From Polaromonas sp. AER18D-145 (GTDB lineage Bacteria; Pseudomonadota; Gammaproteobacteria; Burkholderiales; Burkholderiaceae_C), in the NCBI RefSeq assembly GCF_002379095.1, contig NZ_NBZV01000018.1, positions 1-64,000 of the forward strand: DNA of 64,000 nt, written 5' to 3'. The first letter of the stretch is position 1, and the number at the start of each line of letters is the position of its first letter. This document shows, piece after piece, positions 7,927 through 16,153 of the stretch. The notes beneath the pieces were generated by a model. It was given only the letters and a program-made list of their open reading frames with translations, ran no database searches and was not told the DNA's origin. The position numbers and the translations under genes were made by a program.

Positions 7927-8055
7927 ATGGAAACTGTGTTTTTCTTTTTGCAACTGGCAGCACTGGCCGCAGCGATAGGTGCAGGCGCTGCCATCCTCTG
8001 GGGTTGCCTGTTGATGATCACGGCCGGGCTTCGCGTGTTAGGCGTCCTGAAATAA
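7927..8055 (+). CDS. 42-residue hydrophobic protein, last gene of the decayed operon
   Basis: ATG at 7927, after AAGGCGGAAACC, opens a 42-residue frame (METVFFFLQLAALAAAIGAG and on) that is almost wholly one or two transmembrane segments with a short basic end. It ends just before the terminator at 8072. Its family is unknown. It is the only apparently intact gene of this operon. Confidence 0.5.
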   Translation: METVFFFLQLAALAAAIGAGAAILWGCLLMITAGLRVLGVLK

Positions 8056-8071
8056 TCGGCCTAAGCGGGGC

Positions 8072-8103
8072 AAAAAAAAAGCCACTTTTCAGTGGCTTTT
8101 TTC
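8072..8103. terminator. bidirectional rho-independent terminator
   Basis: The stem AAAAGCCACT / AGTGGCTTTT with loop TTTC has A and T runs on both sides. It sits between the convergent plus-strand operon and the PRTRC operon, and can end transcription from both. Confidence 0.85.
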
Positions 8104-8113
8104 ATACTTTCCC

Positions 8114-8980
8114 TCAGGCAGATGCTGCGTTCGCAATCGCCGCTTTCGCATCCGTCCTCGCCTTGATGCTTGGACGTATCACCTTGTGACGCCGGCCGTC
8201 TCTGACCACGCCGAAGCGCGCCCAAACCGCAGGGTCCACACGAAGTGGTGTTACCACCATTCGCTCAAGGTTCACAAATACCCCGTGCGTGTCAACTTCC
8301 CCCTTTGTGAAGAGATTCCACAACAGGTTGCCGGCAAAGTCAGCCAGCGTTGGATTGATAAACAGGCTCTGCTTCTCCAGCGCTTCCGCCAATGAGCAGG
8401 ATGGCGTATCGTCAGAATCCTCAAATGCAGGATCGATGAGTTCCGGATAGAGCTCGCCTACATGAGGTAGCCTCAACTTGTCCTCACCCACCTTTCGGCG
8501 GCTGCTGACTTGTCCGAGGACTACCTGGCCGTCTGCTCGCCTGTTACCCATGTCCATCCAGTAGCGGAGCCCGCTCATGGTGTTCTCCAATCCCCGAAGG
8601 ATTCCGAGCCGGGCTGCCCGGTTATCGACTGCGCCGATCACGATGTCGTAGGCAGACAGATTACTCTGCGTGTCCAGCTTTGCAACGCAACTTTCCCAGA
8701 CCGCATCTTCCAGCGCCATGTTTGCCCTTGTCACGAGGATGTCGGCCTTGTATGCGCCTACGTCGCCCGGATAGAATGCCTGTCGGCCAATGTTGGCCGG
8801 CGAGACGGTATCAGGATCCACCACCACAACGTCGAAGCCGTGTGGGTGCCCTTTCGCCTTGAGCGCCTTGTGCAGGCACACCAGCTTCTCCAGCATCCTG
8901 CTTCCCGTTCCGCCCGCGCCGACCAAAAGGATCTTCACGGGCTTCGTCAGCAAGTCAGATTGCAAACTGTGTTTCATCAT
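8114..8980 (-). CDS. PRTRC system ThiF (E1-like adenylating) protein
   Basis: This 288-residue protein has the nucleotide-binding loop LLVGAGGTGSRM (about residues 19-30), the DPDTVSPANIGRQ segment that matches the ThiF/E1 adenylation domain, and a conserved cysteine in DTPSCSLAEAL that would form the thioester. By family it activates the C-terminus of a ubiquitin-like protein with ATP. The start at 8980 overlaps the stop of the A gene (ATGA), so it is the last gene of the F-B-A-ThiF block. Its substrate would be PRTRC protein C; that pairing is inference. Confidence 0.88.
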   Translation of the reverse strand: MMKHSLQSDLLTKPVKILLVGAGGTGSRMLEKLVCLHKALKAKGHPHGFDVVVVDPDTVSPANIGRQAFYPGDVGAYKADILVTRANMALEDAVWESCVAKLDTQSNLSAYDIVIGAVDNRAARLGILRGLENTMSGLRYWMDMGNRRADGQVVLGQVSSRRKVGEDKLRLPHVGELYPELIDPAFEDSDDTPSCSLAEALEKQSLFINPTLADFAGNLLWNLFTKGEVDTHGVFVNLERMVVTPLRVDPAVWARFGVVRDGRRHKVIRPSIKARTDAKAAIANAASA

Positions 8981-9597
8981 TCCAAAACCTCCAGTGTTCC
9001 GTCGGCGGCCATCGTGGCCGCCCATGTTTTCCCAAGCAGATTCAAACGCATCACTGTCGTCGGCGTTCCTTTGTTCAGGTCGCCGATCACACCACTGAAT
9101 TTCATTGAACCTGCGTCATCCGCATCATCTTTTCTTGAAAAATGTGCGTCAAATTGCCCATGGCTATGGAGATCGAGAACAAGGAATTCCCCTTCTTCCA
9201 ACTTGACTTCCTTGTAATTTACGAACGCGTGCCCCGCCGAGAGGCTTTCGCGAACTGCATAACGCCAGCCACCGGTGGCCTGGTTCCATATCATTGCCGC
9301 CGCCATCTCGTCGGGACCGGCAGCGTAAGCGTCACGCACAAACTTCTGGCGCAGATCCCTTGGTATCGGGCCGCAAAGCAACTCGAGCTCGGCATGCAGC
9401 GTCCCATAGGGCAGCGGCATATCGCACGCAGCAATCAGATGAATGCTACGAATCCAGGGAAGCGTGACCTCACGCCACAGTCCATCTTTGGCCAAAATGT
9501 GCCGCGCTCCCGGCTTTACCGACGCTTCAAGGCTTGAGAAGCGAGGCGCGGAGACAACCGGAAAGGCGGCCTGAACGACCTGGTCCATCGTCTCCAT
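8977..9597 (-). CDS. PRTRC system protein A, JAMM-like metalloprotease
   Basis: This 206-residue protein contains HSHG followed by FSRKD, fitting the JAMM zinc-protease signature HxH-x7-S-x2-D (about residues 150-165). In this family the domain removes ubiquitin-like proteins or trims their tails. Its start overlaps the B stop (TGATG) and its stop overlaps the ThiF start. An upstream in-frame extension exists but lacks a ribosome site and would overlap B. Confidence 0.8.
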   Translation of the reverse strand: METMDQVVQAAFPVVSAPRFSSLEASVKPGARHILAKDGLWREVTLPWIRSIHLIAACDMPLPYGTLHAELELLCGPIPRDLRQKFVRDAYAAGPDEMAAAMIWNQATGGWRYAVRESLSAGHAFVNYKEVKLEEGEFLVLDLHSHGQFDAHFSRKDDADDAGSMKFSGVIGDLNKGTPTTVMRLNLLGKTWAATMAADGTLEVLE

Positions 9598-10376
9598 CAA
9601 AATTCCCCTTGCGCCGTCATCTTGGATGCCCGAGCGGTGAAATCCGGCGCCAGCAGATCGCCTACCTTGAAACCGATCTTCACCAGCTTCTTTTTCGGAA
9701 ACGTCTTCAGAGGCTTGGTGACCATCATTTTCCAAAACACAGCCGGATCCTCTCCGAGGATCAACCGGTCCTTTTCAGTGAAGTTCGGATGGGTAAACCG
9801 GGAGCCGAACAGGAATTTCTCCCACTCCCTGGTTTCTCCCTTCTTCCCGTCGACAGGGGCCACAGCATTGCCATGACAGACCTGCCCACTCGCCCAAACA
9901 TTGAAGAGCGGCGCCTGAAACAATGGGGTCTCCTGCGTTGGCATTCCATCCCCTTCAAACGCGTAGACGTACAGGCTGGTGCCTGTCGCCTGCCACACCA
10001 TTCCTGGCACCGGGCACATCGCCTGGCCCCTGAAGGACCTGGCGTTGTGCTTTGATGCCGCAAAGAACATGGCTCGCGTCATTGGTGGCGTCCACCAGAT
10101 CATGCGTCCGAGGCCCCTGGCCAGCACACTGTGATCCTGCCACTCAACTTGGGGCCGACTTTTCGGAGCGAGCTGAGCAACGAGTGCTGCAAAGTCTTCC
10201 TCCGTCATTGGGCGTCCTGCTTCGATTTGTGGCCGTTTCTGATCCGCGCTGACTGCGTGAATCGTTGCAAAGGCGTTCGATTGGCGTCCGTACATCGAAT
10301 CAAGATTCTGTCGGTAGAGCAGAATCGCCCCGGTGATTTCAAACTGACTTCCAGTTACTAAAACACTTGTTTTCAT
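9597..10376 (-). CDS. PRTRC system protein B, E2-like fold
   Basis: This 259-residue protein starts at ATG 10376. It contains APLFNVWASGQVCHGNA (about residues 165-181), a pattern close to the active-site strand-cysteine region of E2 ubiquitin-conjugating enzymes (P..N...G.xC). The cysteine would take the ubiquitin-like protein from the ThiF partner. It begins 1 base after the F stop and is coupled to A. The enzymatic role comes from published comparative work on PRTRC-like systems as I recall it; activity is not shown here. Confidence 0.78.
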   Translation of the reverse strand: MKTSVLVTGSQFEITGAILLYRQNLDSMYGRQSNAFATIHAVSADQKRPQIEAGRPMTEEDFAALVAQLAPKSRPQVEWQDHSVLARGLGRMIWWTPPMTRAMFFAASKHNARSFRGQAMCPVPGMVWQATGTSLYVYAFEGDGMPTQETPLFQAPLFNVWASGQVCHGNAVAPVDGKKGETREWEKFLFGSRFTHPNFTEKDRLILGEDPAVFWKMMVTKPLKTFPKKKLVKIGFKVGDLLAPDFTARASKMTAQGEF

Positions 10377-10377
10377 T

Positions 10378-11493
10378 TCATTGTTCCTCTGCGAACGGGA
10401 AACACGAGACCAGCATGGCCATCGCATTCCATCGTCCTAGGTAATCCCGCAGGTCGCGGGCCAGATTTTTGATTTCTTTGCTTGAGGCATCGAGCGGAAC
10501 CCAGGCCCTACCCTGGTACTCGTAGGCTGTCCCATTTTCATAGGCCCCCCTCTCCGAGTGCTCAATCATCTCAAGCAGTATGTCGGTCTCTTCCCAGGCC
10601 ACGATGCAGACCGCTCCGACCTGTTCGGGATAGTCGGCAAAGTCTTCTCCGTCTTCAGGGTCGACATCTTCGCCAGACCAGCTGAACGCGTGGGCCTTGT
10701 CCTTCTTGAACAACTTGTCCAGCGCGATTGCAGCCTGAACGCATTTGGCCAATTCGGGTTCAAAAGCGATGCCAGCAAACGCCGCTTCTGCTCGCTTGCT
10801 TACGAAAGCCCTGCGATTACCTGGGCCGCTGCTATCTGCCCAGCCAAGCAGGTGCTTGTGCCCATCAACTTGGCGAAGCACGTCAGACGGGAGGTACGCA
10901 TAGTCATCCCGGTAGGCCTCAATGAGCTTTGGGATATCTGCGTCCTCTGGATGGTTGCCATGCTCTTCAGCGTAAAGGTTCTTGGCAAACTCTTCGTCGC
11001 TTTCAGCTTCGAAGAGATAGGCCTGCGACTGATACCCAAGGAGGCGGCAGTCATAGACGTTCATGGCGTGCCCTGCGGCCCGTCCAAGTACATCTAGCAC
11101 ATACCAGCCGAGGCCGGCCATTTTCGATTCCAAAGCGGTAATGACCGGCTTTGCCTGAACCATGACGAGGTTGGGACTCGACGCAATTCGCGCCTCCAGT
11201 CGCTTGTTCGTGACAACGATTTCGAGGTTGCCCGCGAGGAAATCGTTCGATTCTGGCCCCATCGTCGCTTTGTAGTAGTTCCCCCATTGCTGGTTCACTA
11301 CCTCTTCGATCGAGACGAAATTGCCACCTGGCAGTGGTATGCCAATCGCTTCGGCAGCCAGCGCGAACTTGGCCAGTACCTGGTGCTTGACGGATTCTTT
11401 TCCCAGACGCACCGGAATATCCGAGGCGATCTGGGGGAGCACGAATCTGCCAGGGCTTCTCAGCCGTGGGCGCTCCAAAAGACTGTTTTTCAT
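10378..11493 (-). CDS. PRTRC system protein F
   Basis: This 371-residue protein begins at ATG 11493 with AAGGAACTCC just upstream; a longer in-frame extension runs through a terminator and a hairpin and is unlikely. The N-terminal LPQIASDIPVRL matches PRTRC F. The C-terminal half is acidic (SGEDVDPEDGEDFADYPEQV). Its biochemical role is unknown. It heads the F-B-A-ThiF block and has its own leader hairpin (11511-11538). Confidence 0.8.
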   Translation of the reverse strand: MKNSLLERPRLRSPGRFVLPQIASDIPVRLGKESVKHQVLAKFALAAEAIGIPLPGGNFVSIEEVVNQQWGNYYKATMGPESNDFLAGNLEIVVTNKRLEARIASSPNLVMVQAKPVITALESKMAGLGWYVLDVLGRAAGHAMNVYDCRLLGYQSQAYLFEAESDEEFAKNLYAEEHGNHPEDADIPKLIEAYRDDYAYLPSDVLRQVDGHKHLLGWADSSGPGNRRAFVSKRAEAAFAGIAFEPELAKCVQAAIALDKLFKKDKAHAFSWSGEDVDPEDGEDFADYPEQVGAVCIVAWEETDILLEMIEHSERGAYENGTAYEYQGRAWVPLDASSKEIKNLARDLRDYLGRWNAMAMLVSCFPFAEEQ

Positions 11494-11510
11494 GGAGTTC
11501 CTTATGAACA

Positions 11511-11538
11511 GGAACCCATGCCCAACGGGATGAGTTCC
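11511..11538 (-). promoter_or_regulatory. leader hairpin before PRTRC F
   Basis: On the minus strand GGAAC / GTTCC form the outer arm, with CATCCC-GTT-GGGcATG inside. It ends 18 bases before the start codon. It belongs to the hairpin family described in the findings. Confidence 0.6.
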
Positions 11539-11584
11539 CGAGGGTGAATGAGATGCGCACTCTGCAGTGAGCAGGCGCGCGAAA

Positions 11585-11596
11585 GGCATGAAGCCA
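11585..11596 (-). repeat. 12-mer TGGCTTCATGCC, copy 1
   Basis: On the minus strand TGGCTTCATGCC lies about 92 bp upstream of the F start. The same 12-mer lies about 100 bp upstream of the gene starting at 12966 and about 75 bp upstream of the phosphoesterase gene. It may be a shared promoter or activator element. Confidence 0.45.
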
Positions 11597-11646
11597 AACA
11601 CCCCAAATCTAGCTGGTTTCGGGGCGAAGTGCAAAAGTTGACGGCC

Positions 11647-11679
11647 AAAAAAAATCCGCCTCCCAGGGGAAGGCGGATT
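11647..11679 (-). terminator. rho-independent terminator between the 11728 gene and F
   Basis: The stem ATCCGCCT / AGGCGGAT is followed on the minus strand by a run of eight T. F therefore needs its own promoter between about 11500 and 11646. Confidence 0.8.
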
Positions 11680-11727
11680 AGCGTGTTTGGTCTGTAAATT
11701 CAGCTTCTGATCAGTCACATGGACGTT

Positions 11728-11970
11728 TCAGACTTGGTAGTGCTTTCGAACCAGCAGCCGGCGAACGGCATACGGTTGCCCGAGGGTGACCTCAACGGGC
11801 GCAGCGACAACCAAGTTTCGAAGCGCAGCAGAGCGAACCCGTGCGCTGTAGCCCTTGTCAAGGATGATTCGGACAAGGTGATGAATCGGCAACACACCAG
11901 TGGCGCGAAGATGGCCAAAGAATGCCTGGCGTGTTCTGCTGAGCAGGTGATAGTTTGAGCAAGATGACAA
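11728..11970 (-). CDS. small hypothetical protein in the PRTRC region
   Basis: This 80-residue basic protein probably starts at TTG 11970, with GGAG 7 bases upstream. The C-terminal half (ALRNLVVAAPVEVTLGQPYA) has strand-like alternation; no family is recognised. Support comes from the leader hairpin at 11991-12011, placed as for its neighbours, and from the terminator after its stop. The opposite strand also has an open frame, but that one lacks a leader. Confidence 0.5.
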   Translation of the reverse strand: MSSCSNYHLLSRTRQAFFGHLRATGVLPIHHLVRIILDKGYSARVRSAALRNLVVAAPVEVTLGQPYAVRRLLVRKHYQV

Positions 11971-11990
11971 GGCGACTCCAAAAGGATGGC

Positions 11991-12011
11991 CCTGCGCCCT
12001 AAAGGAGCAGG
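11991..12011 (-). promoter_or_regulatory. leader hairpin before the 11970 start
   Basis: On the minus strand CCTGC-TCC-TTTA-GGGC-GCAGG forms a compact hairpin 21 bases before the TTG start. It is a smaller member of the shared leader-hairpin family. Confidence 0.5.
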
Positions 12012-12111
12012 ACTCGTGAAGGGAATTTGTGGGAAAGCTCTCAGTTGTCGCGTCAGGCAGTGGCCCTACCCCTTTTCAGGGCAAGAGCCACGACCTTTGC
12101 GAATCAACCGG

Positions 12112-12966
12112 TCAGGCTTCGGCTGGCTGGGCCAGCTTCCGCTTTTTCGGCGCCGGCTTGATCATCGCGACCGCGGCGAGCATCCAGCGGCCGTCATCAA
12201 TGCCGTCAATGAGCACCTCGCCGAGCTGGTTGAAGTACACATTTTCGAGCACCAGGGGACCGGAGCCGCTGTCGGGGGTGAGCCTGACAGAGTAGACGTC
12301 CATTGCCCGGTCATACGAAATTTCGACCTGGCCCTTGTGCTTTTCAGTGCTCACAGACATCCGGATTGCCGGAGGACTTGACGCGCTTTCACTTTCCACC
12401 GGATCGTTGAAGGTCAGACCCGTGGCGTTGGCGTCAATCAGCACGTTCACAACTGCGCGCAGCCCATTGCTCACCGGCATCCGTTCAAGTTGCGTAATCA
12501 AGTCACGCAGGTAGGGATTGCGAATCTCGGTGTAGGCGTCTGCAAAGCGCTCATTGATTCCCAGGTACCGGCCCTCCCATTTGACGGGAAACAGGCTTGT
12601 CGCGCCGGTGAGCATGACGGTTCGGACCCCGCGATGCGAGGGATCGTCCGAACCGTCGGCCTTGGTTCCGTCGAAGCGCTTGGGCTTGTAGAAGGTCAGG
12701 CCAATCTTGTCGCCTTCAGCGACCGGCTGACCCAGCAATGCGTTCGAAACGACGCAGAAGCAGCTTGCGGCGGTCTTGACGAGGGTGAACTCTCCACCGA
12801 CTTCCGCCACTTTTCCCTCACATGGTGGAAGGAACGCGATTCCGCCGAGGGAGTTGTGGCTGACGTCGCCCAAATACGAACTCCACTTGTAGCGCCGGAT
12901 GTTGCTGCCAAGATGTTTCGAAACGACGGCACGCAGCCAGATTTCAGCTTGTTGTTTGAGACTCAT
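12112..12966 (-). CDS. hypothetical protein of the PRTRC region (284 aa)
   Basis: This 284-residue protein is of unknown family. It has a mixed alpha/beta composition, no signal peptide or membrane segment, and a lysine-rich C-terminus (KPAPKKRKLAQPAEA) that may bind nucleic acid. AGGAATCCC precedes the ATG. The message carries a long leader hairpin (12992-13027) and a TGGCTTCATGCC box upstream. It sits between PRTRC genes on the same strand, so a linked function is likely but unproven. Confidence 0.7.
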   Translation of the reverse strand: MSLKQQAEIWLRAVVSKHLGSNIRRYKWSSYLGDVSHNSLGGIAFLPPCEGKVAEVGGEFTLVKTAASCFCVVSNALLGQPVAEGDKIGLTFYKPKRFDGTKADGSDDPSHRGVRTVMLTGATSLFPVKWEGRYLGINERFADAYTEIRNPYLRDLITQLERMPVSNGLRAVVNVLIDANATGLTFNDPVESESASSPPAIRMSVSTEKHKGQVEISYDRAMDVYSVRLTPDSGSGPLVLENVYFNQLGEVLIDGIDDGRWMLAAVAMIKPAPKKRKLAQPAEA

Positions 12967-12991
12967 TTTCGGGATTCCTAAAGTAAGAAAA

Positions 12992-13027
12992 CCGAGAGCC
13001 TCAGCCCGACCGGGATGAGGATCCCGG
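12992..13027 (-). promoter_or_regulatory. leader hairpin before the 12966 start
   Basis: CCGGGA / TCTCGG form the outer stem, CTCA / TGAG the middle stem and CCC / GGG the inner stem around GGTC. It ends 25 bases before the ATG and is the clearest three-tier example of the family. Confidence 0.6.
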
Positions 13028-13433
13028 TGGATTGATGTTGAGGGCCGAAACTAGTCCGGCGAAACTGGCATGAAGCCAATGACGATCGAATTGTGCCCCG
13101 GAGTGAACGAGTTCGCAAATGATGGTGGTCTATGCGTCATCCGGTCACAACTAAGCGGGCGCGCGCCCAGGGTCACCTGGAGAAGGGTCGACGGGCTGGC
13201 AGGGGGAAATCCCGGGAGGCGCCAACGACTCCCCCCGGGAGGATGCTCAGGAACAGTACTTCAAGAGAAACAGACACAGCAGTGCTACAAGCCAAAATCT
13301 GAAATCGTTCATTTCTTTCCTTTTTTGCCGGCAACCGGCCGGCGCACACCTGAAAAGCGATTCGGGCAGGATCTGTAGCAACCTTTTCTTATATGCATGA
13401 ATGCTCGACCGTGATCCGGGGTCTCGAGGCAGG
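13028..13433. other. non-coding stretch with a 12-mer box
   Basis: No gene is convincing here. It holds the second TGGCTTCATGCC 12-mer (13067-13078, minus strand) and a GC-rich palindrome GCCGGC-AACC-GGCCGGC near 13329 that lacks a terminator T-run on either useful side. Its lower half is the 3' exon side of the intron at 13434. Confidence 0.4.
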
Positions 13434-13854
13434 ATCGAGTAGGGTGAGGGGTTGCCCCCTCAGCCCTCTCACACCACCGTACGTGCGGGTCCCGCATACG
13501 GCGGTTCAAACAGGACGCTGGAGGTGCTGGTGGGTTCCCGTCACCTCTCGATGCCGGTAGCCCTTTCGGGCACCGTGGCCAGATCTCCCCGGGTATCACG
13601 TACCCACCTTCACGCTTATGCCTGTCGGATCTACGATGCAGCATTCCGTGCAAGTTTCGGGCTTTGATGAATTCGGCCACCTCACCCTGCTGCATCGCCT
13701 CATATCCGCTTCCTGTTCGTCAGGCCAGCGCTTTGCCTCCGGCTTCCTTCAGACTCGCAGTCGCCCGCGAAACCCTTGCCTTTGGCTAACTCTTCCCCTT
13801 GCCGGGCGAGTAGAGGACTTTCACCTCCAAGTAGGTACGCCCTGCCGGGCGCAC
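13434..13854 (-). ncRNA. ORF-less group II intron
   Basis: On the minus strand the sequence begins GTGCG (13854-13850), the group II 5' consensus, and continues CCCGGCAGGGCGTACC. Domain V is recognisable at about 13504-13474 (CCGCCGTATGCGG, loop, CCGCACGTACGG). Domain VI follows at about 13470-13434, ending near CCCTACTCGAT with a candidate branch-point A. The whole is about 421 nt, the size of a complete small ribozyme, with no reverse transcriptase gene. It lies one base after the terminator stem of the upstream gene, the classic target of group IIC introns. Confidence 0.7.
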
Positions 13855-13855
13855 C

Positions 13856-13891
13856 AAAAAAACACCCAGGGCGATCGCCTGGGTGTTTTTG
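13856..13891 (-). terminator. terminator of the 540-residue protein gene
   Basis: AACACCCAGG / CCTGGGTGTT with a GC-rich loop is followed on the minus strand by seven T. It ends the gene whose stop is at 13910 and serves as the apparent insertion site of the adjacent intron. Confidence 0.85.
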
Positions 13892-13909
13892 GTGCTGCTA
13901 CAGCAGCAG

Positions 13910-15532
13910 TTAGATGGTCTCGACCTGGCACTCAAGTACCAATTTCGCATAGTCGAGAGTCCCGTCATTGACACGCAAACGGTAGCTTTGCGAAGTCGCC
14001 GGATTGGCGAGGTGATGGTGTGTTACCGCCCCAACCTTCCGGACCCCCAACCGTACGAATCCCCGGCTGACAACCAGCTCGACGAACTCAGCGCCCGTCA
14101 TTATCTGGCCCTCAAACTTGTATTTCGTTGAAGAGGCCTTCCATTTCGCGTGTTCATCCGCGTTTTTTTTGCGCTTTGCCTCCGCAATGACCTCCCGCGC
14201 CGCCTGACTTGCCTCCTGGCGGACCTTCAATTCGGCCTCGGCATCAGCAATCTGCTGCTCGGTGACGTGCCCGGCAAGCGCGAATATCGCCTTGCGCCGC
14301 TCGGCGGCCTTCACATTGCGCAACTTCGTTTGAAAGTAGGCTTCGATAGCCTTCTTGCTTACGTCGTTCCCATTGCCGTCGAGTGTGGCCAGCAGGAAAC
14401 CGATGTCCCCTGCCTCAATCGCCTTGGCCAGCCGATTGGCGTGGCAGTAAGTTGTCGATCGCTCGGTGGAATCTGCCAGTATCCGAGCAAAAGCAGCCTC
14501 CCGAAATGTCATCTGCCCGTCATCCAGGCCCTTCTGCACGCGGAGGTGTCCAGCCTTTCGGTGCTCCGCCGCAAGTAGGTCCCGGACGGTGCCTGCAAAC
14601 TCGTTGTGAGCCGTGCCAATGTCGCTCGCGCTCAGCGAATCGTTCAAGGTGCGTACCTTAAGGATCCCGGCAAGGTAGAGCTCGTTGTCGACCTCAATGG
14701 GTCCTGCAGATGCCGGAAGTCTTGCGATCTGCTCAATTGCATGACTGGCCACTTCCTCGGTAAGGTTTGCAAGTCCATCGCCGCGCCAGTCCAACAATGT
14801 GACCAACTGCGCAAGTCGATCACGGCTTACCCTTCCGCGCAGGAAAGGCTTCGCCAACAGTGCCTCGAACCACGGATCCCGATACTGAACCTCTTCTCCC
14901 TGGTCCAGGTACTCGTCGATCACTGCCTGCGGAACTGGTTTGCCGGCCGCCAATGCGTACCCAACGTGTACCTCGTGGCGCGAGTTGGTATTTTCGCCGT
15001 CGTAGGTCGGGCCGTTGTGCCCGTAGCCCATCCGCCGCCTGAAAAGGTCGAGTCCGTAGTCAAGTGGTCCACACCGCTCTGCTCCAGCTGTCACGCAGGT
15101 CTGAGCCCTCTGGGTGGGTGATAGCCACGGAATGACCCCATAGAGGACACTCCCGAACGAGGTCAACGCGGCCCACTCGCCCTGCGTCATTTCCCACGGA
15201 TGCTTGATGCGGCCATTCGTGTCCTTCCCGTATGGCTCAACTTCATCGAGGTACGCGTCAATCAAGGCCTGGCAATTCCCGTCCTCGGATGGCAAACGAA
15301 TCCCAAGGTGATTGTGGGCCTGGACAATTTCACAGCTTTCACCCGTTTTCAGGGTTGCTTTCGTGCTGCCAGTGAGACCCAGGATTCTTGCCTCGGGATC
15401 CCGACGCGTGCGGTTGAGTCCTACCATCATGTCGCCCAAGGTCGGATACGCCTCTGTGGCTCCACTTGCGAGACGGAGGGTGTAGTTCCCCTGCGGTTCG
15501 AAAGCCAGGTTAAAGCTAAACTGATCAGTCAT
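13910..15532 (-). CDS. hypothetical 540-residue protein of the PRTRC region
   Basis: This protein of unknown family starts at ATG 15532 (MTDQFSFNLAFEPQGNY); a 12-codon upstream extension enters the leader hairpin. It is soluble. A predicted coiled coil runs at about 425-475 (AERRKAIFALAGHVTEQQIA, then Ala/Glu/Lys-rich repeats). A compact C-terminal domain follows, with KVGAVTHHHLANPATS. It has its own leader hairpin and terminator, so it is probably transcribed alone. Its position among PRTRC genes is the only functional hint. Confidence 0.7.
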   Translation of the reverse strand: MTDQFSFNLAFEPQGNYTLRLASGATEAYPTLGDMMVGLNRTRRDPEARILGLTGSTKATLKTGESCEIVQAHNHLGIRLPSEDGNCQALIDAYLDEVEPYGKDTNGRIKHPWEMTQGEWAALTSFGSVLYGVIPWLSPTQRAQTCVTAGAERCGPLDYGLDLFRRRMGYGHNGPTYDGENTNSRHEVHVGYALAAGKPVPQAVIDEYLDQGEEVQYRDPWFEALLAKPFLRGRVSRDRLAQLVTLLDWRGDGLANLTEEVASHAIEQIARLPASAGPIEVDNELYLAGILKVRTLNDSLSASDIGTAHNEFAGTVRDLLAAEHRKAGHLRVQKGLDDGQMTFREAAFARILADSTERSTTYCHANRLAKAIEAGDIGFLLATLDGNGNDVSKKAIEAYFQTKLRNVKAAERRKAIFALAGHVTEQQIADAEAELKVRQEASQAAREVIAEAKRKKNADEHAKWKASSTKYKFEGQIMTGAEFVELVVSRGFVRLGVRKVGAVTHHHLANPATSQSYRLRVNDGTLDYAKLVLECQVETI

Positions 15533-15553
15533 TTTTGATTTCCATAGTGAAAA

Positions 15554-15583
15554 GGGGCCGGCACACAATGTGTGTCCGGCCCC
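15554..15583 (-). promoter_or_regulatory. leader hairpin before the 15532 start
   Basis: GGGGCCGG / CCGGCCCC and CACAC / GTGTG give a nearly perfect 30-nt hairpin, 21 bases before the start. It sits in the same position as the other leader hairpins, although the inner CCC/GGG tier is missing. Its T-run could also let it act as an attenuator. Confidence 0.6.
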
Positions 15584-15623
15584 TCAATTGGTTGTGTTGC
15601 GGGTGAAGATTCGACGTGTCAGG

Positions 15624-16100
15624 TCAAGTCAAAGCAGCCGCTTTCGCTTTTGTCTTCTTCGCTGGCTTGTGCGCACCGAGCACTTCCTCAAGTGCGGCCG
15701 TGAACAGGTCCGTCAGGGTCCAAATCTCCAGCACGCCATAACCAGCACGCAGGCGACGGCCAGTGTCCTCGAAGAATCCGCGGGCCAGAAGAACGTCACG
15801 AAGGTGGACGTTCTCGTCGCTGGTTTTGACGACGATCTCACCGTCCTGGCAACCGCTGGGCTCCGCGCTTTTCGTGAGCGTCACATACGGCGACCAGAAG
15901 CAAGGTTCCTCGCGGTCGTTCGACCAGAGCTGCAGATGCAACGGAGCGCCGCATTTGTAGCTACTTGCCTCGAAGACCAAAGTCACATCCTGGCCATTCA
16001 GGCCCGGCGCAGTGAATTTCAGGAATGTGCGTTTTTCGAACGGCACAGACGAGCGCGCCAGCTGAGCGCGAGTAGCAAGATCTTGGGTTGATGATTTCAT
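15624..16100 (-). CDS. hypothetical protein of the PRTRC region (158 aa)
   Basis: This 158-residue protein starts at ATG 16100 (MKSSTQDLATRAQLARSSVP). It ends in a Lys/Ala-rich tail (KPAKKTKAKAAALT), a common feature of plasmid nucleic-acid-associated proteins. No family is recognised. It follows the terminator of the C gene and has its own leader hairpin, so it is an independent unit. A palindrome ACTTTA-C-TAAAGT lies upstream near 16226 and may be part of its control. Confidence 0.65.
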   Translation of the reverse strand: MKSSTQDLATRAQLARSSVPFEKRTFLKFTAPGLNGQDVTLVFEASSYKCGAPLHLQLWSNDREEPCFWSPYVTLTKSAEPSGCQDGEIVVKTSDENVHLRDVLLARGFFEDTGRRLRAGYGVLEIWTLTDLFTAALEEVLGAHKPAKKTKAKAAALT

Positions 16101-16119
16101 GGGTTTTCCAATTGAAAGC

Positions 16120-16153
16120 GGAAACCCACGGACCCGCTGGGTGTATGGATTCC
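16120..16153 (-). promoter_or_regulatory. leader hairpin before the 16100 start
   Basis: GGAA / TTCC, CC / GG and ACCC-AGC-GGGT tiers form one hairpin on the minus strand ending 19 bases before the ATG. It has the same architecture as those before F and the ParB-like gene. Confidence 0.6.

Noticed and set aside
11719-11958. Plus-strand frame at 11719-11958
   Set aside because: It has no ribosome site and opposes the transcription of the whole region; the minus-strand frame has a leader hairpin and a terminator.
13322-13345. GC-rich hairpin as a terminator
   Set aside because: The T-run precedes the stem on the plus strand, so it would not terminate transcription in either direction that carries genes.
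13309-13695. Minus-strand 128-codon open frame
   Set aside because: It lies inside the ribozyme sequence of the ORF-less group II intron and ends in its flank; such frames are a known by-product of intron RNA sequence.
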